This document shows, one piece after another, positions 1-12,300 of a DNA stretch of 60,000 nt. Under the pieces are notes generated by a model. That model did not search any database and was not told where the DNA came from. It was given only the letters and a program-made list of their open reading frames with translations. The DNA is from Cryptomeria japonica (taxonomy: Eukaryota; Streptophyta; Pinopsida; Cupressales; Cupressaceae): NCBI RefSeq assembly GCF_030272615.1, contig NC_081407.1, positions 315,424,456-315,484,455 on the forward strand. The letters are read 5' to 3'. The first letter of the stretch is position 1. The number at the start of each line of letters is the position of its first letter. A program made the translations under genes and the position numbers.

Positions 1-526
1 GAGTTAGGTGCACCTATTTCAAATTAGTCAAGAAAAGGTATGAAGGGACTGCATTCTTTAAAAGTTAAATCATAACAATTCCTATTTTATTATGAACAGA
101 ATTCAAAATCTGCATAGTTAAGATGCAATTAGAAAAGTTTGCATACTATACAAGAAACCTGTCAAGTCGGTTAATAAAGCAAAGTTGGATACTCGGTGAA
201 AACAAAAAATGAAGTAAATTGGTAAAAGGTGAACTGAGTGCATTTAATATCTTGACCTAACTTGCATGGAGCCCGATAAGGTATTTTTGAGTACTTAAAA
301 GTGTTTTCGCGGTCATTATCATTCACCCAAGTTTTCAAGAAGCAGAGCAGAGCGAATCAAGGCGACCAAACTTCATTCAGAGTGAATTTCAAGGTATTTA
401 CATCAATCTATTCACACTGTTTAGCTGGTTTCTGATCTAGTCAAATTGCTAGTGTCTACCGAGTGTGAAGAGTAAGTCACTTGTAAACCCTAAGGATAAC
501 CTGTTGAATTTTACTAGAGATCTACC

Positions 527-3500
527 ATGGCGCCCAAGATCCAAGACCCTGTAGTTGTCCAAAATGTAGAGAAGCCATCTCTGAAGTATTCCCTAACTCC
601 TAAAGTCACCTCAGAACCGGATGATAAAACTGCATTTTCACTCATCCCGGATCGAGTCTTATTGGTAGATGTCAGATTCTTTACCAAGTGTCATGTTGAG
701 GAACTTGGTCATGTAGAGATTACTGACATATGATGAACTGTGCATTGACGACAAACTGGATAGTAAAATTGAACATATCAGAATCAAGGGATTAACTGAA
801 GCCCTAGTCTATCCTCGTGTGTTCAAACCCCAATGGGTTAAGTTTGTATTGAGTAGAGTACATGATGATTTCATGTGGCTACAAGAGCAACCGTTCAAGA
901 TCACAAAGGAAGTCATTCACCTGATCACCGAATATCCCATCTATGATCATGCTCGTGCATAGAAAATGATATCACAAAAGGAGCTAATCAGTCTAACCGG
1001 AGTAGAATCCAATTATCAAGGACTGAAATTGAATAATGTCACTGATGCTGAACTAAAATTTGCAATCAGAGTCATTGGTTACTGTTTCTTCCAATCTGCA
1101 AGGGAAAATAGTGTACCATGTGTTGTAGTGGACCTGGCCTACAAAATAGTAAAGAAGGGAATGAAAGTAGACTTATGTGAAGTGCTACTAAAGAACTTAT
1201 TTGAGAACCTGAACACAATAAGGAAGCTGAAGAAGAACAACTTGGCAAACACACTCAAGTTCAGTTCACTACTTGTCTGTATGTTTTTCTATTTTGAAAA
1301 ATTCTTTCCCTCAATCGGTAAAGTAGTATGGGAGCTACACTGACCTATCACCCATTAGATCAATGATTACATCAAGAAGTTAGGAGATGACTTTAATGAT
1401 GTCATGGATGATTACTTTAGCAAATTCTAAGAGAAATTACACAACAAGTATAGGATCCCACCACAGCTGGTCAAAAAATACAAGGACAATATATGTTTTG
1501 AAGTCGACACTGATTATTGCTATGTAAATGCTGTTGAACCGAGGATTCAGTCATTGCAACCAATGGGTTATGAAATTGATTATGATATCACACAACAACA
1601 AATTGATGCCTACCTATCATTGCCAAGGCATGCAACTGAACTAAGGTATGGAACCTATGAAGAGGTGAACGAGAAAGTAAAAATGAGCATTGTAGTTGCT
1701 AAGGCTACAAGGAAAGCTACAAAGATGATAAAAGCTTTATCTGAGAAATTCAGAGAAGAATCCTCATCTACACCTATCAAAGGCAATCTTGCCATTACCG
1801 AGGAAGAATCAAAAGCACAGGAGGCTACAATAACATTGAGCACAGAGTTGCCAAAGGGAAAAGTTCTAAAAAGAAAGAAACAGGACATAACAAAGGCCCT
1901 ACCGACTCCACCAACAAAGAGAACCAACACCAGAGCATTAGTTGCATCACCGAGCAAGAAACAAAAGATTGTTGCCATTCCTAAGGTAACAAAGACTTAC
2001 AAGAAGTCTACTCAGAGACTCATTTTGTCAAAAGAGTCGAGTGATATAGAGTCTGATGATGCTAACAAATTCTAGATTGTGAAGAGCAAAAAGGCAAACA
2101 TTCACAGTGTTGAAAACTTTTGTGCCAATCTTAAGGAATACGGTGGATTTGCAGGATTCAGATATGTTAAGTATGAGTCTAGGAACAATGATGAGAAACG
2201 ACAGATTGAAGAAGCTGTCATATGTACACTTCTAAAGTTTCGGTTAGCACCATTAGAACTAGCAAAGTCACTTCCAAGTGAACTCTACTCACATATTGAT
2301 AACAGATGGAAATATGCAATGGATTCAAAGAGACAAATAAGAGAAAGAAGTCTTGTCCATTTATTTCCTGACATGTCTGTAGCTGAAATCAAGGAGCATT
2401 TGTCCACATACAATTCAAAATTTCTTGTGAAACAGAGAGCCTTAAAATTGATGAATGGGTTATATATTGATGTGGAGAATGAGACTAAGGCCAAGTGGCA
2501 GGAGATCTTCAAACAAAAGGATGTCAGTGAACAATCTCAAATTGAAATTGTTGATGTCATCGAGCAAGATCCAGATGTCACCGAGCAAGGTCCAGACCCA
2601 GTTGACACAATACAAATTGATGAAGATGTAATGGATGAAGCCGCATCGGAGCAAGAAATGATTGAAGGCACCACTTATGTAAAACTTGTGTCTAGTGAAT
2701 CAGTCTTAGAACAAGTTCAGCCTTATCTGCCGGTGAAGCCAATAGTCCCAACCGAAGCTCCCAAGGACACCGAACAAGTTACCAAAGGTAACAAATCTGA
2801 AGCTGCAGAAGATACAAGTAATAAGTCTAAAGCTGTAGCAGACACAACAAAATATCAATCATCTCAAGCACAGACAAGCACAACAAATATTACAGCAAAG
2901 ACCCCTATCACCGAGCCATTCAAAGACACTGCAATTGCTACAGGAATAGTGCAAAGTGTTGCATCTACCAAGCAACCTACTGAGGGACAGCAAGCCTCAC
3001 AAGCACTTGTCTTAGTGCCCCAGACAAAAGGAAAAGAGAAGAAGGTGAGAAAGCATGGTTGTAAATTTGACTTATCTAAACTGATCGTGTTGCCCAATGT
3101 CGACATCTCCAAATTAAAAGGGCAAGCACTCATTGAATTCAGTGAACTATGCAAAGCAAAGGCCGAACAGGAGAAACAACTGGCAATACAGAAAAAGAAC
3201 AAGGTACTTCAAAAGGTTAGGACACTGCTCACATAAATGCTACCATCAGCAATAGTGTCAACCGATGCAGCCATCCATATTCAGTTGGATGAACTCCTTA
3301 ATCAGATTGAAACATCTGGAGTTGATGCATCCGAATACCTAAGCAAGCTCAAGGATAAAGAGCTCACAGCAAGAATGATAGAGGAAGTCCAAAAATCAAA
3401 TGTTGTTGGCAAGGTAAAACTTGTCAAATTCATTGCTGAGTTGTCCCCTCAACTCAAGCACATTCTTTATTTATTCCAGAAATTGTGTACATTTTCTTTA

Positions 3501-3920
3501 TTTATTAAAGACATCAAAAATAAAACTAATGCAATTGAGAAAGAGATCACCGATCTCTCATCCAAGTTGACCACTGAGCCTAATTCAGTTCATAATTTTT
3601 ACAAAAAGCTACAATAGCTCATGGCTCAATAGTTAGAACTGAGGAATGAAGAGCATAAAATTAGGATGGATATAATGAACCTTCAAACATTATTCTTTCC
3701 TCATCTCTCATCAATCCAAGAGCAGCTCAACCGAGCTACAAGCTTATCAACTACCCAAGAGGGAAGCACTCTTGATGGCTTGATATCACTCTTATTTGAT
3801 ATTCAAGCACATAACTCATTAATGGAAAGTCTCAAGGACTCACTCTTAGTCGCCCTCAGTGACGCCCGAACCAAGTATAAGACTATTTTTGATCAGTTAC
3901 CACCTCCAGATGCAAATTAA
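527..3920 (+). pseudogene. ORF2 of the pol-less LTR element, unknown protein (copy 1)
   Basis: This was one reading frame of about 1130 codons. It starts at ATG 527 in a good plant context (ACCATGGCG) and ends at TAA 3918-3920. The first 68 codons are in another frame, and the shift lies near 700-730. From there one frame runs to the end, broken by TAG 960, TGA 1341, TAG 1356, TAA 1428, TAG 2073, TAA 3234, TAG 3615 and TAG 3630. Most of these are one C-to-T or G-to-A change from Gln or Trp codons. The N-terminal ~450 residues look globular and helical. Next comes a Lys/Arg-rich stretch (about 1855-2040) that could be a nuclear signal, then an acidic Glu/Thr/Gln-rich low-complexity part (2500-3020), and a coiled-coil-prone C-terminus (3300-3850). 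I do not recognise the family. No polymerase, protease or integrase motif is visible. It occupies the place of pol in the element. Confidence 0.75.
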
Positions 3921-4278
3921 GTTTGTAATGTTTGTCAAAAAGGGGGAGTAATATTATGTTACTACACAGAGGAAAGCCTAGCAAAGGGGGAGTAATTCTA
4001 CACTTGGAGAGTAGTACAGTTTTGATAACACAATTTTGAGTATTGTATACAAGGGAAGTATACCGAGCAGAATATACAGAGCATTTAGAGCACACAAGTA
4101 CAAAACATAACCGAACATGCAAAATTCAAAGTTATGTACAGGATAATGATAAGGGGAGTATATTTGCATATACTATTGACTATTGTACATATTGTCAAGT
4201 ATAGTCATTTTGTCAAGTATATAGTTTTTTGAGTTATGACTTTGTAAGTAGTTTTTGTCAAACATCTCAACTAATGTC

Positions 4279-4290
4279 AAAAGAGGAGAT
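4279..4290 (+). promoter_or_regulatory. Polypurine tract before 3' LTR (copy 1)
   Basis: AAAAGAGGAGAT lies directly before the LTR's TGTTACTACT, as expected of the plus-strand primer. Two further tracts of the form AAGGGGGAGTAAT lie about 300-350 bases upstream. Confidence 0.7.
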
Positions 4291-4732
4291 TGTTACTACT
4301 CATCAAATTGCCATTAGTTTCATATCCAAAGTCATACTATATTCTAGTCGGTTAGTATTACCGAATCATGCAGTCGATACACACAGAGAAGTCGGTATGA
4401 ATAGTCTAGTCGGTTATTGAAGAAAGCAGTCACAGAACACAGTATTCACCAAGTTGTTTACTGAGTAAAGGTTCATGGCTACCGAGTGGTAAAGTTAACT
4501 CACCGAGTTGATATTCACCGAGTGAAACGTTTTACTAGATACATTGAACCTGGACATGCACATGAAAACGTGTTACAAGATCGAGGCACATCTAACCGTT
4601 TTTGCATTGGAAATTGCACTATGAGATTGTGTATGATTATAAGGCCAATCTAACCTATGAGATATTTTGTTTAGTTATTCATTCTAAGAATCTTTTTGTA
4701 AGATCGAAGAAATGAATCAGATCACTGTTGTA

Positions 4733-4774
<42 letters not shown>

Positions 4775-5510
4775 CATGATTCTAGGGTTAGATATATGAC
4801 ATGATATGATGTGATAAGAGATGAAATGAGATAGCAGTGTGTATGCATGAAGGAAGACTGTTACAGAGACACAGAGAGGTCACCGAGAAGGTTATCAGTG
4901 AACAATAGAAGAACAAAGTAAATAGAAGGTTTTACTGAGTTTCATTATGGGTTATTGAGGTAAGCTACAAGCTAGGTAATCTTATTTAGAGCACATAGAA
5001 TCTACTTTAACATTTCAGATGTAAATTTGTAGATATTTGTAATGATTATATTGTAATATTTTGAAGTTGTAAGAGAAACCTTTAATAGGGTAAAAGACTC
5101 TAACCAAGTCTATAAATTGTAAATCCTTTAACCAGGTACTACACTTATATAGTGTTGTAAAAATCCTTTAGTAAGGTAGATCTAACTGAACTTAATACTC
5201 CTAACAGGGTAAGCTATCAGAAATAGCTAAATGTAGCTCTAACCGAGCATTCTTTATTATTGCAGTAGTGAAGTTCTGGGTGCCATCCCCACCGCATTTT
5301 TTCTCTCTAACCAAGAGTTTCTGCATGACCAAAATATATGTGTTATGGAGTGAATCATGTATGATTGTTATCTGTTGATTATAGTTTTATTTTATGTTAC
5401 TGCACTATTCTGTTTATGCATAACAGTAAGGTTATTACAAAAGAAAAGTTTTGGAGTACTGATTCACCCCTCCCCTCTCAGTACATTAGCTTTCTATATT
5501 GGGCCTAACA
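4291..5510 (+). mobile_element. 3' LTR of the pol-less element (copy 1)
   Basis: 1220 bp, starting TGTTACTACT and ending GGGCCTAACA (TG...CA). It matches the LTRs at 30157-31353 and 37032-38247. It contains a pure TA run (about 4738-4771) where a TATA box would lie. A pyrimidine-rich stretch (CACCCCTCCCCTCTCAG) lies near the 3' end. It is followed by CCAAG (5511-5515), the right-hand target duplication. Confidence 0.92.
4738..4771. repeat. TA microsatellite in LTR promoter region (copy 1)
   Basis: Uninterrupted TA run about 34 bases long; 30 bases in copy 2 (37479-37508), but only a short TATATATA-like stretch in the 5' LTR (about 30606-30613). It lies where the LTR's TATA box is expected. 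Confidence 0.85.
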
Positions 5511-7174
5511 CCAAGTTATAGAGTTATTTCACTTGGTGGTGTATACTTTGATGTATTATGAATTTGAAATCCTAAAAGATCCATTGATTGGATAATCTTG
5601 ATTTAACGTATGTCAGCTATGTCTAGATTTTCAACTTCTATGATTCCATGAATTGGATAACATTGATGAATGTTGATGCTTGATTTATATGCTTTATGAT
5701 ATAGAACTCTATATGATTCTAGAATAGGAGAAATTGGAAATGATGTATGTCATTATTGGATTTGCAAGACTGTACGATGATGATAGAATTAGGATGTATG
5801 TTTTATGTGTGGATCAAAATTATGAGAATTATGATAATTACTTATGTGTATTTATTTGGATATGAGATATATTGAATTGTTCAAATGTAAATTATATGCG
5901 AAGTGTTTGATGTGTATTCTAATTCATGTGTTTAATATTATACAAGGTTATTGGAAATTACTAATGTGCATTTAAGTGGCTCAGGAAAAGATATCCATGT
6001 GACCATGGAAATATTATGGAGAACCAAACCTAGACCTATGTATATTTGTAAAACCAGGGTTTGTCTATTTGGAGAGAGAACACCCCGTTCATGTCGTATT
6101 TTATTCATAATAGTAAATGATGCATGTGTGTTAAATGTTATTTATTTGATTTGTTTAAATCCAACAAGAGACAGGATTTCATGTGCAATTTTGTAAAAGT
6201 ATTTTCTTCATGTCACTTGACACATGTGTTGATTTATGTTTGAATTTTTAAATTTGTCTCTTGGAGGGAATCGTTTAACTATAGCTTTTTCAATTAATGT
6301 GATGTTATTTCCATAAATGCCTTGGGTAAAGAATCTTTGGGATGGTCAACATAGGTTTGACCCGAAAATAAACTTCAGAAGGGTTAAAAAAGAGTTAAAT
6401 GGAGACCTAGGGGTAGTTTAATAAGGTTTCCTAAAGCCCATAAGGTATACCTAAGGGTTAGGGGTAATTTTAGGCAAGTTTCTACTCCCATGTGACCTTT
6501 TAGACACCCTAAAAAGTGACTTTTCTAAGTTGTGCGAAAATTGAAATTTGAAGACTTGAACTAAGTTGGGAACCTTCCTTTTCGAATGAGAGTTCCCTTT
6601 TCCATTTTACCTTACTTTCCTTTTCAGTTTTAGAAACTTGAGAGAACTCACACTAGTGTCTTCTTAAGCAAGAAAGAGAGATTTTGAGGGCAATCTCCCA
6701 CTCTCCATTTTTGGAGACAAGATAATTTTGGAAAAGAAAAGATAGATTTGGGATTTAGAATTCTGGCTAAGGGTAGAAAGAGAAGTCTTGTGGAATTGGG
6801 CTGCTCATTATCAACAAAACTAGCATACCTTTGGGTAGTTTAAGGTTGGTTTTTATTTTTCTTATAATATTTTCTTGTTTCATGTTGTTTTGAAAGAAAT
6901 GCTTGTGTAAAAGACTTGTTTATCGTGCATGTATTTCTTGGAAATATTATTTAGTGTTTTATGCTTATGCCATGTATGTGTTTGGGAGAGAGGAGGGTCT
7001 TGTGGGTGGTAGAAGTGACAGCCCTCGAGTGAGAGGCTCTTGTTATGAGAGTGATCACAAGGGATTCTATGTGACCCTTGCTGCATGGCTTGTTTATGCA
7101 TTGGGGGTCATAAGGAGGGAAATAAGGAATGAATGCCTTGGGGGGCATAAGGAATGTGGGGTTGTTACACTTGA

Positions 7175-7238
7175 TGTATTTGGTTTGCCATGAGGTGGCT
7201 ATATGTTTTGGTTTGCCATGAGGTGGCTATATGTTTTA
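7175..7238. repeat. Short tandem duplication in S (copy 1)
   Basis: The phrase TTGCCATGAGGTGGCTATAT occurs twice in a row about 29 bases apart (7186 and 7215). The same pair is in copy 2 near 39923-39952. Confidence 0.8.
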
Positions 7239-8356
7239 CCATACTTGCAGTCTCCTTAGGGTACTTGGTCCACTACCACCCTTGAGAAGACATCACATTG
7301 TGTGGTGCAGTGTAGCCTAGGTTGGGAATGTGATTGTGGTTGTTTTCCCTTGTTTATTTGAGTTTGCATGTGTGTTACCTATCTAGGGCTTGATTCTCTA
7401 AGCTCAGGGGCGGCTACTAGTTACCCTAGACTAAGAGGTTAGCACTCCATGGTCATAGCATTGATTTATTTGCAGGTTGTTGAAAGGAAAGAAAAGGACA
7501 AGTAGAAGTTGTTGTTTTAATTGTTTGTAGAAAAAGATTTGGAAACAAAGTAACTGATATTATAAGTGCAGAAATGTAAAAGCAAACTATATGTTGTACC
7601 CATTTAGGAAAGAAGATGTATCTAATTTAATTGAAGTCCTCATTCAATAGGAATGAGGGACTAGTTTGGGTATTTCACCCTCTTGTAATAATATCTAAAT
7701 TGGATTCTAAAAATGCCTTAAATAATTGCATTATTTCTGTTAATTTAATATTGCATAAATGAAAAGATTTTGTTGAATATCAGTTTACATTGTTCTTAAA
7801 ATTTTAATGCTTGCATGCATGTTTATTTTGAAAATAAAAATCAGACTATTTTCTATACATATCTCTAAGTTTTAAATTAATCAATAAAACATTTACTTGT
7901 TGTTAAAATTATTGAATTTAGCCATTTATATAAATGTTGTTTAAATTATTGAATACTGTAAATTACTTAATTACAGAAAATAGAATCTAACGATTAAATG
8001 GACTAATTGATTTAAAATAATTTCATATTTCTATAGTTGTTGCTTATTTCATTAAAATTTGTCATTTGGATAGTTGTTGTAAACTTTGACATTATTTAAT
8101 GCAAAAATAAATTTTATAGTTAATCACATTTAATGGGAATGAATAAATTCTAAAAATGTAGTTCTAGGTATATCTAACGCTGTTAACTTCTTATTTTTAT
8201 AGAAAGAAAACCTATATTTAGTTAGCCTATTTATTTCCTTTAGAAACTAAGGAATTAATGAGAATTCCAAAACATAAGCATATAAATAAATATATATCTG
8301 TGTATATATTTATTTATAAATTTTATTTTAAATATATTAACATATTTAACATATTG

Positions 8357-8418
<62 letters not shown>

Positions 8419-8538
8419 ATATATATATATATGTATATATATATGTATGTATATATATATATGTATATATATATATGTATATATATATGTATATGTATAT
8501 ATATATATGTATATATATATGTATTTATATAAATATAA

Positions 8539-8569
<31 letters not shown>

Positions 8570-8705
8570 CATACATATATATATATATATGTATTTATAT
8601 AAATATAAATATATATATACATATATATATACATATATACATACATATATTTATATTTATATTTATATTTATATTTATATAAATACATATATATATATAT
8701 ATAAT
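8357..8705. repeat. AT/GT-rich microsatellite tract (copy 1)
   Basis: About 350 bases of alternating purine-pyrimidine TA with scattered TG and short TTTATA units. It opens in every frame as Tyr/Ile runs that are not genes. It is 24 bases longer than in copy 2, the largest length difference between the two copies. Confidence 0.95.
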
Positions 8706-8799
8706 TTTATTTTTAAATTAAAAAAAAATTAAAACAAAAAATATATATATAAAAATTAAAAAAAAAAAAGGGGCAAAGGGTTTTGTGGCATGGCCTAGG

Positions 8800-8960
8800 A
8801 TCTTCGCCACTGTGGACTCCACAGTGAGCGGTGCCTGGGAATGCCACCACTGTGGTTTCCATAGTGAGCGGCTCCCGGGGAGGCCGCCATTGTGGTTTCC
8901 ATAGTGAACGACACTCGAGGTCGCTACCATAGTGGCTCTCCTGGGGACGCCGACGCCGCC
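8800..8960. repeat. GC-rich imperfect tandem block (copy 1)
   Basis: Three to four degenerate units of about 40-45 bases, each with CACTGTGG or CATTGTGG, then CCATAGTGA or CCACAGTGA and GCGG or ACGG. The block is much richer in GC and CpG than its surroundings. Each unit carries a small inverted repeat (CACTGTGG/CCACAGTG). No gene is supported here. Confidence 0.75.
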
Positions 8961-9051
8961 CTGTCAACCTTCGGCCACTTCTCCACCACACCCATTTGCT
9001 CGGCCACCTCCATCTTGTTTGATCGACCCTGCAACAAAGAGAAATTTTGAA

Positions 9052-9076
9052 ACCCTAACCCAGTATGGGTTAGGGT
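9052..9076. repeat. Perfect hairpin ACCCTAACCCA-GTA-TGGGTTAGGGT (copy 1)
   Basis: Two 11-base arms (9052-9062 and 9066-9076) around GTA. The arms resemble a telomere word but occur only once per arm, so this is a hairpin and not a telomere array. Also present in copy 2 at 41765-41789. Confidence 0.85.
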
Positions 9077-10215
9077 ATTAGAAAAGAGATAAAGACAATA
9101 AAGAGTGAAAGAAATATAAAAAAAAGAAAAGGGGTTATCTTTTTATCATAAGAAATTAGGGTTTCTAAATTACTTAATACTTAGTTTAGTTATAGGGAAA
9201 TAAGTGTGTGGAAAAAGATATGTAGTTAAAATATATGTTTTTTTAAATGGGCGTTTTTATTTTAAAGGGATGTTTAAATTTCTAATTGTTTTGGAGTTAA
9301 AATCTTATGAGAAATTTTAATGAATTTGGTAAGTTAATTTTGGGTTCCCTCAAGCTAATTTGGAAATTTAATGGAAAAACATAATGTATGTTTCTACAAC
9401 ATTATTATCGGGTAAATATATTTGAGAAGATTTATTAATTGAATTTAAAGCAAGAAGAGATGTGAATATTGAATACAAAATATTAAATAGTCGATGTTTA
9501 CAAAGAAATAATATAAAACAACTTGATTTAAATTATATAATTACATTTTAGAGATCTAAGAGGTTTTATTTTTTATAATTAAACGGAATGAATCAATATG
9601 GTAAAATACTTAATTGAAGAGGATATTGTAATGGTGCAATAAAATTTCTCTATAATAAAATTTAGGGACTAAGTCTTGCGAACCTAGCTAACCCATGTGG
9701 ATATTTTTTATTTGATAATTTAATTATCATAACGATGTTGGCACCTTAAATGTAGCTGCTCAATTAGGTAATATTAATGAAATGAAATAGTAATAGTGTT
9801 GGTATTTGGTAAATAATGGCTATTATCAAATTTAGTAATTATATTAATGACTTCTTAATAGGAGATTATCTAATTGTTATTATGAAACGTAACTGAAGAA
9901 AGGGACATTTGAGTGAATTGAATAGTACCCTTATAAAGTTAATTTGATCTCTTGATTTTTAGAGTTATCGTAATTGTTATGTAAGTAATATTTTGATTTC
10001 TATCATCTAGGAGTTTTACCGAAACTTTAGGTTTCTATTTAAACTTTAATTCATCATTCCCTTTAGAAACCCATTTATCTTATAATGTTTAAAAAGGTTT
10101 CATTTGGAACAATTTGTTAATATTGTCACAATTAATTAAGCAATGCTCGCATGTAAATAAGTGTTTTAAAAAAAAATTTGTTGGTAGTGTTTTGCCCAAA
10201 AGTTTGGGCACGACA

Positions 10216-11572
10216 GTGTTGAAGCATAGAAGTGGGAAATCTAACAAAGTTGCTGATGCATTGAGTAGGAGAAGGAATTTGCTGACAAAAATGAGAGTGA
10301 CAGTATTAGGTTTTGAAGATTTGAAGACCTTGTATGATGAAGACCCATGTTTTGCCAAACCTTGGAAAGCATGTAGAGAACCGGTTATGGTTGATAGGAG
10401 TAAATGGTTGGATTATTTTATTTAGGATGGGTGTTATTCAAGGGAGTTTAGTTGTTCATACCTAAGAGTTCCATGAGAGAGAACCTAATAAAAGAGAAAC
10501 ATAGTGGTGGTTTAGCTGGACATTTTGGCATTGACAAAATAGTTGCTTTGGTGAGTGAGCAATACTTTTGGCCCCAGATTCATAAGGATGTTAAGAGATA
10601 CATGTAGATTTGTAGAGTTTGTCAAGTTGCAAAAGGTAGTATTTAGAATGTGGGATTGTATAAACCTTTGACAAATCTAGTAAGACCTTGGGAGGATATA
10701 AGCATAGATTTTGTACTTGGATTACCTAAGACACCAAGAGGGAATGATTCTATATTTATGGTAGTGTATAGATTTTCTAAGATGGTTCATTTCATACCTT
10801 GTAAGAAGGCATCAGATGCATTACATGTGTCAGACCTGTTTTTCAAGAAAGTTGCAAGATTACATGGATTACCTAAGAGCATAGTTTTAGATAGAGACAC
10901 TAAGATTGTTGGCTATTTTTGGAAAACACTTTGGAAGAAGATGAAGACAAATTTGAAGTTCAATTATACTTTTCATCCACAGACTGATGGACAGACAAAA
11001 GTTGTTAACTAGAGTTTGGGAAACTTGTTGAGATGTTTAGTGAGAGATGAAACTGGAAGTTGAGATTTGATCCTTGTACAATCAGAGTTTGCCTATAACA
11101 ATTCTGTGAATAGAAGTACCAAGAAAACACCTTTTGAGATTGTTACCATAGTGCATCCTAGAGGAATAGCAGAATTGAGAGACATTAGCAATGAAGACTA
11201 GAAGAGTTCAGTTGCAGAAGATTTTGTAGATCACATGGCAGCATTGCATATTCAGGTTAAACAACATTTGGAAGACATGAACAATGCATATAAGGAGAAG
11301 GAAAATGAGAAGAGTAGATATAAGGAATTTGAAGTTAGAGATAAAGTGATGGTATATTTGAGAAAAGAGAGATTCCCAGTTGGAACTTATAATAAGTTGT
11401 AGATGAAGAATTTTGGATCCTATAAGATTTTGAGAAATTTCGGTTCTAGAAATGCATATGAAGTGGAGCTACCAGATAGTCTAAATATTTCACCTATATT
11501 CAACATTGCAAATATTCATGAATACCATGAACTAGAATTCAGTGAGGACAGTGTTGCAGACCTTGAGAAATA
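10216..11572 (+). pseudogene. G1 chromovirus RNase H tail and integrase (copy 1)
   Basis: This resumes Ty3/gypsy pol after insertion S. The first residues (LKHRSGKSNKVADALSRR) are the typical end of Ty3 RNase H. Next come the HHCC zinc module (EKHSGG...GHFG, ICRVCQ, about 10494-10630), the integrase core (IDFVLG near 10700, DRDTK near 10890, HPQTDGQT near 10975) and a GPY-like C-terminus ending near TAA 11570. It is broken by TAG at 10423, 10648 and 11010, TGA near 11062, TAG near 11200 and 11401, and a frameshift near 10435. The third catalytic residue reads Lys (AAA 10998-11000) where Glu is expected. It is not functional. Confidence 0.88.
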
Positions 11573-11754
11573 ATTGCCCAAAAGGAACCGGATTATATTG
11601 AAGAGATTTTGGACAATAGGATTGGGCATAGTAACCAAAACAGTCAATACAAAGAATACCTTGTGAAGTGGAAGAGAAAACTAGATGAAGATTCATCTTG
11701 GAATTCTTGGGTAGAGGTAGACCACCTTGGTTTCCCTCTAACCCCCAAAAAGTG
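11573..11754 (+). pseudogene. G1 chromodomain remnant (copy 1)
   Basis: Downstream of the integrase the translation contains DYIEEILDNR, then EYLVKWKRK and DEDSSW, then EVDHLGFP. That is the pattern of a chromodomain at the end of a chromovirus integrase. It places G1 among Ty3 chromoviruses. A frame change separates it from the integrase body, and TGA near 11753 ends it. Confidence 0.78.
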
Positions 11755-12300
11755 AGAGGCTCACTTTTCATTAACCCCGAATGTCTAATGCAGGAGCATC
11801 CCCGGTTCACAACAATCTTGCATCAACCAAAAACATTTTCCTTTCTATTTTGTTTGCAATTTCACTTTTCTTTCTATGTGTAATGGTTTTGGCTCATTGC
11901 ATCCTGTGGAGTTGGATTCTACTTGAATACTTTATTATCTTTCTTTCTTTCAAACCATGTCTCATTTGGATCACTTTTCGGCAAGATATCGCTACCAGTT
12001 TCCATGACAGTTTCTTGTTACTAATTGTTACTTTGTTACCGGTTGCCTGAGACCTATTATGGTGATCTACCAAAGACCATTCGAAAGCTTCCAAAGCCTT
12101 GACCATTGATCTCTATGTTTCATGGCATGTGGCTAGCCTTCTAAGTTTCATCCTTTGGATTTTCTAGAGGAATTTCTTCGCAGAGGCCGACCTTGTTCAT
12201 TTTTTACGTTGGGTCTTCTTCTTTGGGTTTTTATCCCTTTTAGGCCGATGGGATCCTTTGGATCGATATATATATTTGTAATCATGCTCTAGAATGTAAT
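11755..12300 (+). mobile_element. G1 3' non-coding/LTR region, left part (copy 1)
   Basis: No coding signal. The block continues on the other side of a solo LTR at 13253. A TATATATAT stretch near 12267 could be a core promoter of the G1 3' LTR, but I could not fix the LTR boundaries because the partner LTR is outside the window. Confidence 0.45.

Larger units (their letters stand above)
1..4290 (+). mobile_element. Pol-less LTR element, 3' internal part (copy 1)
   Basis: This is the internal region of the same element that is complete at 30157-38247, cut by the window start after its gag frame. It holds about 520 bases without a recognised gene, then the long broken ORF2 (527-3920), then 370 bases of untranslated DNA. 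That last stretch has two purine-rich AAGGGGGAGTAAT tracts near 3940 and 3980 and a final AAAAGAGGAGAT tract directly before the LTR at 4291. I see no reverse transcriptase, protease or integrase motif in any frame. Confidence 0.85.
5516..10215. mobile_element. Insertion S, right part (copy 1)
   Basis: This stretch lies between the right target duplication of the pol-less element (5511-5515) and the point where G1 integrase coding resumes (10216). It ends in GGGCACGACA, so with the TG start at 30024 it has TG...CA ends. I see no credible coding frame. It is AT-rich with a long TA/TG microsatellite (8357-8705), a short GC-rich tandem block (8800-8960) and an 11-bp hairpin (9052-9076). It may be one very long solo LTR or a non-coding element, perhaps with other insertions in it. 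Only the ends, not the class, are supported. Confidence 0.55.

Noticed and set aside
1072-3202. Minus-strand frames opposite ORF2
   Set aside because: Shadows of the ORF2 reading frame; Cys/Leu/Phe-rich without any domain.
8258-8732. Long open frames on both strands rich in Tyr/Ile
   Set aside because: They arise from the TA/TG microsatellite, which has no stop in several frames; not a gene.
9052-9076. Telomere-like CCCTAA/TTAGGG words
   Set aside because: A single word per arm of a hairpin; no tandem array.
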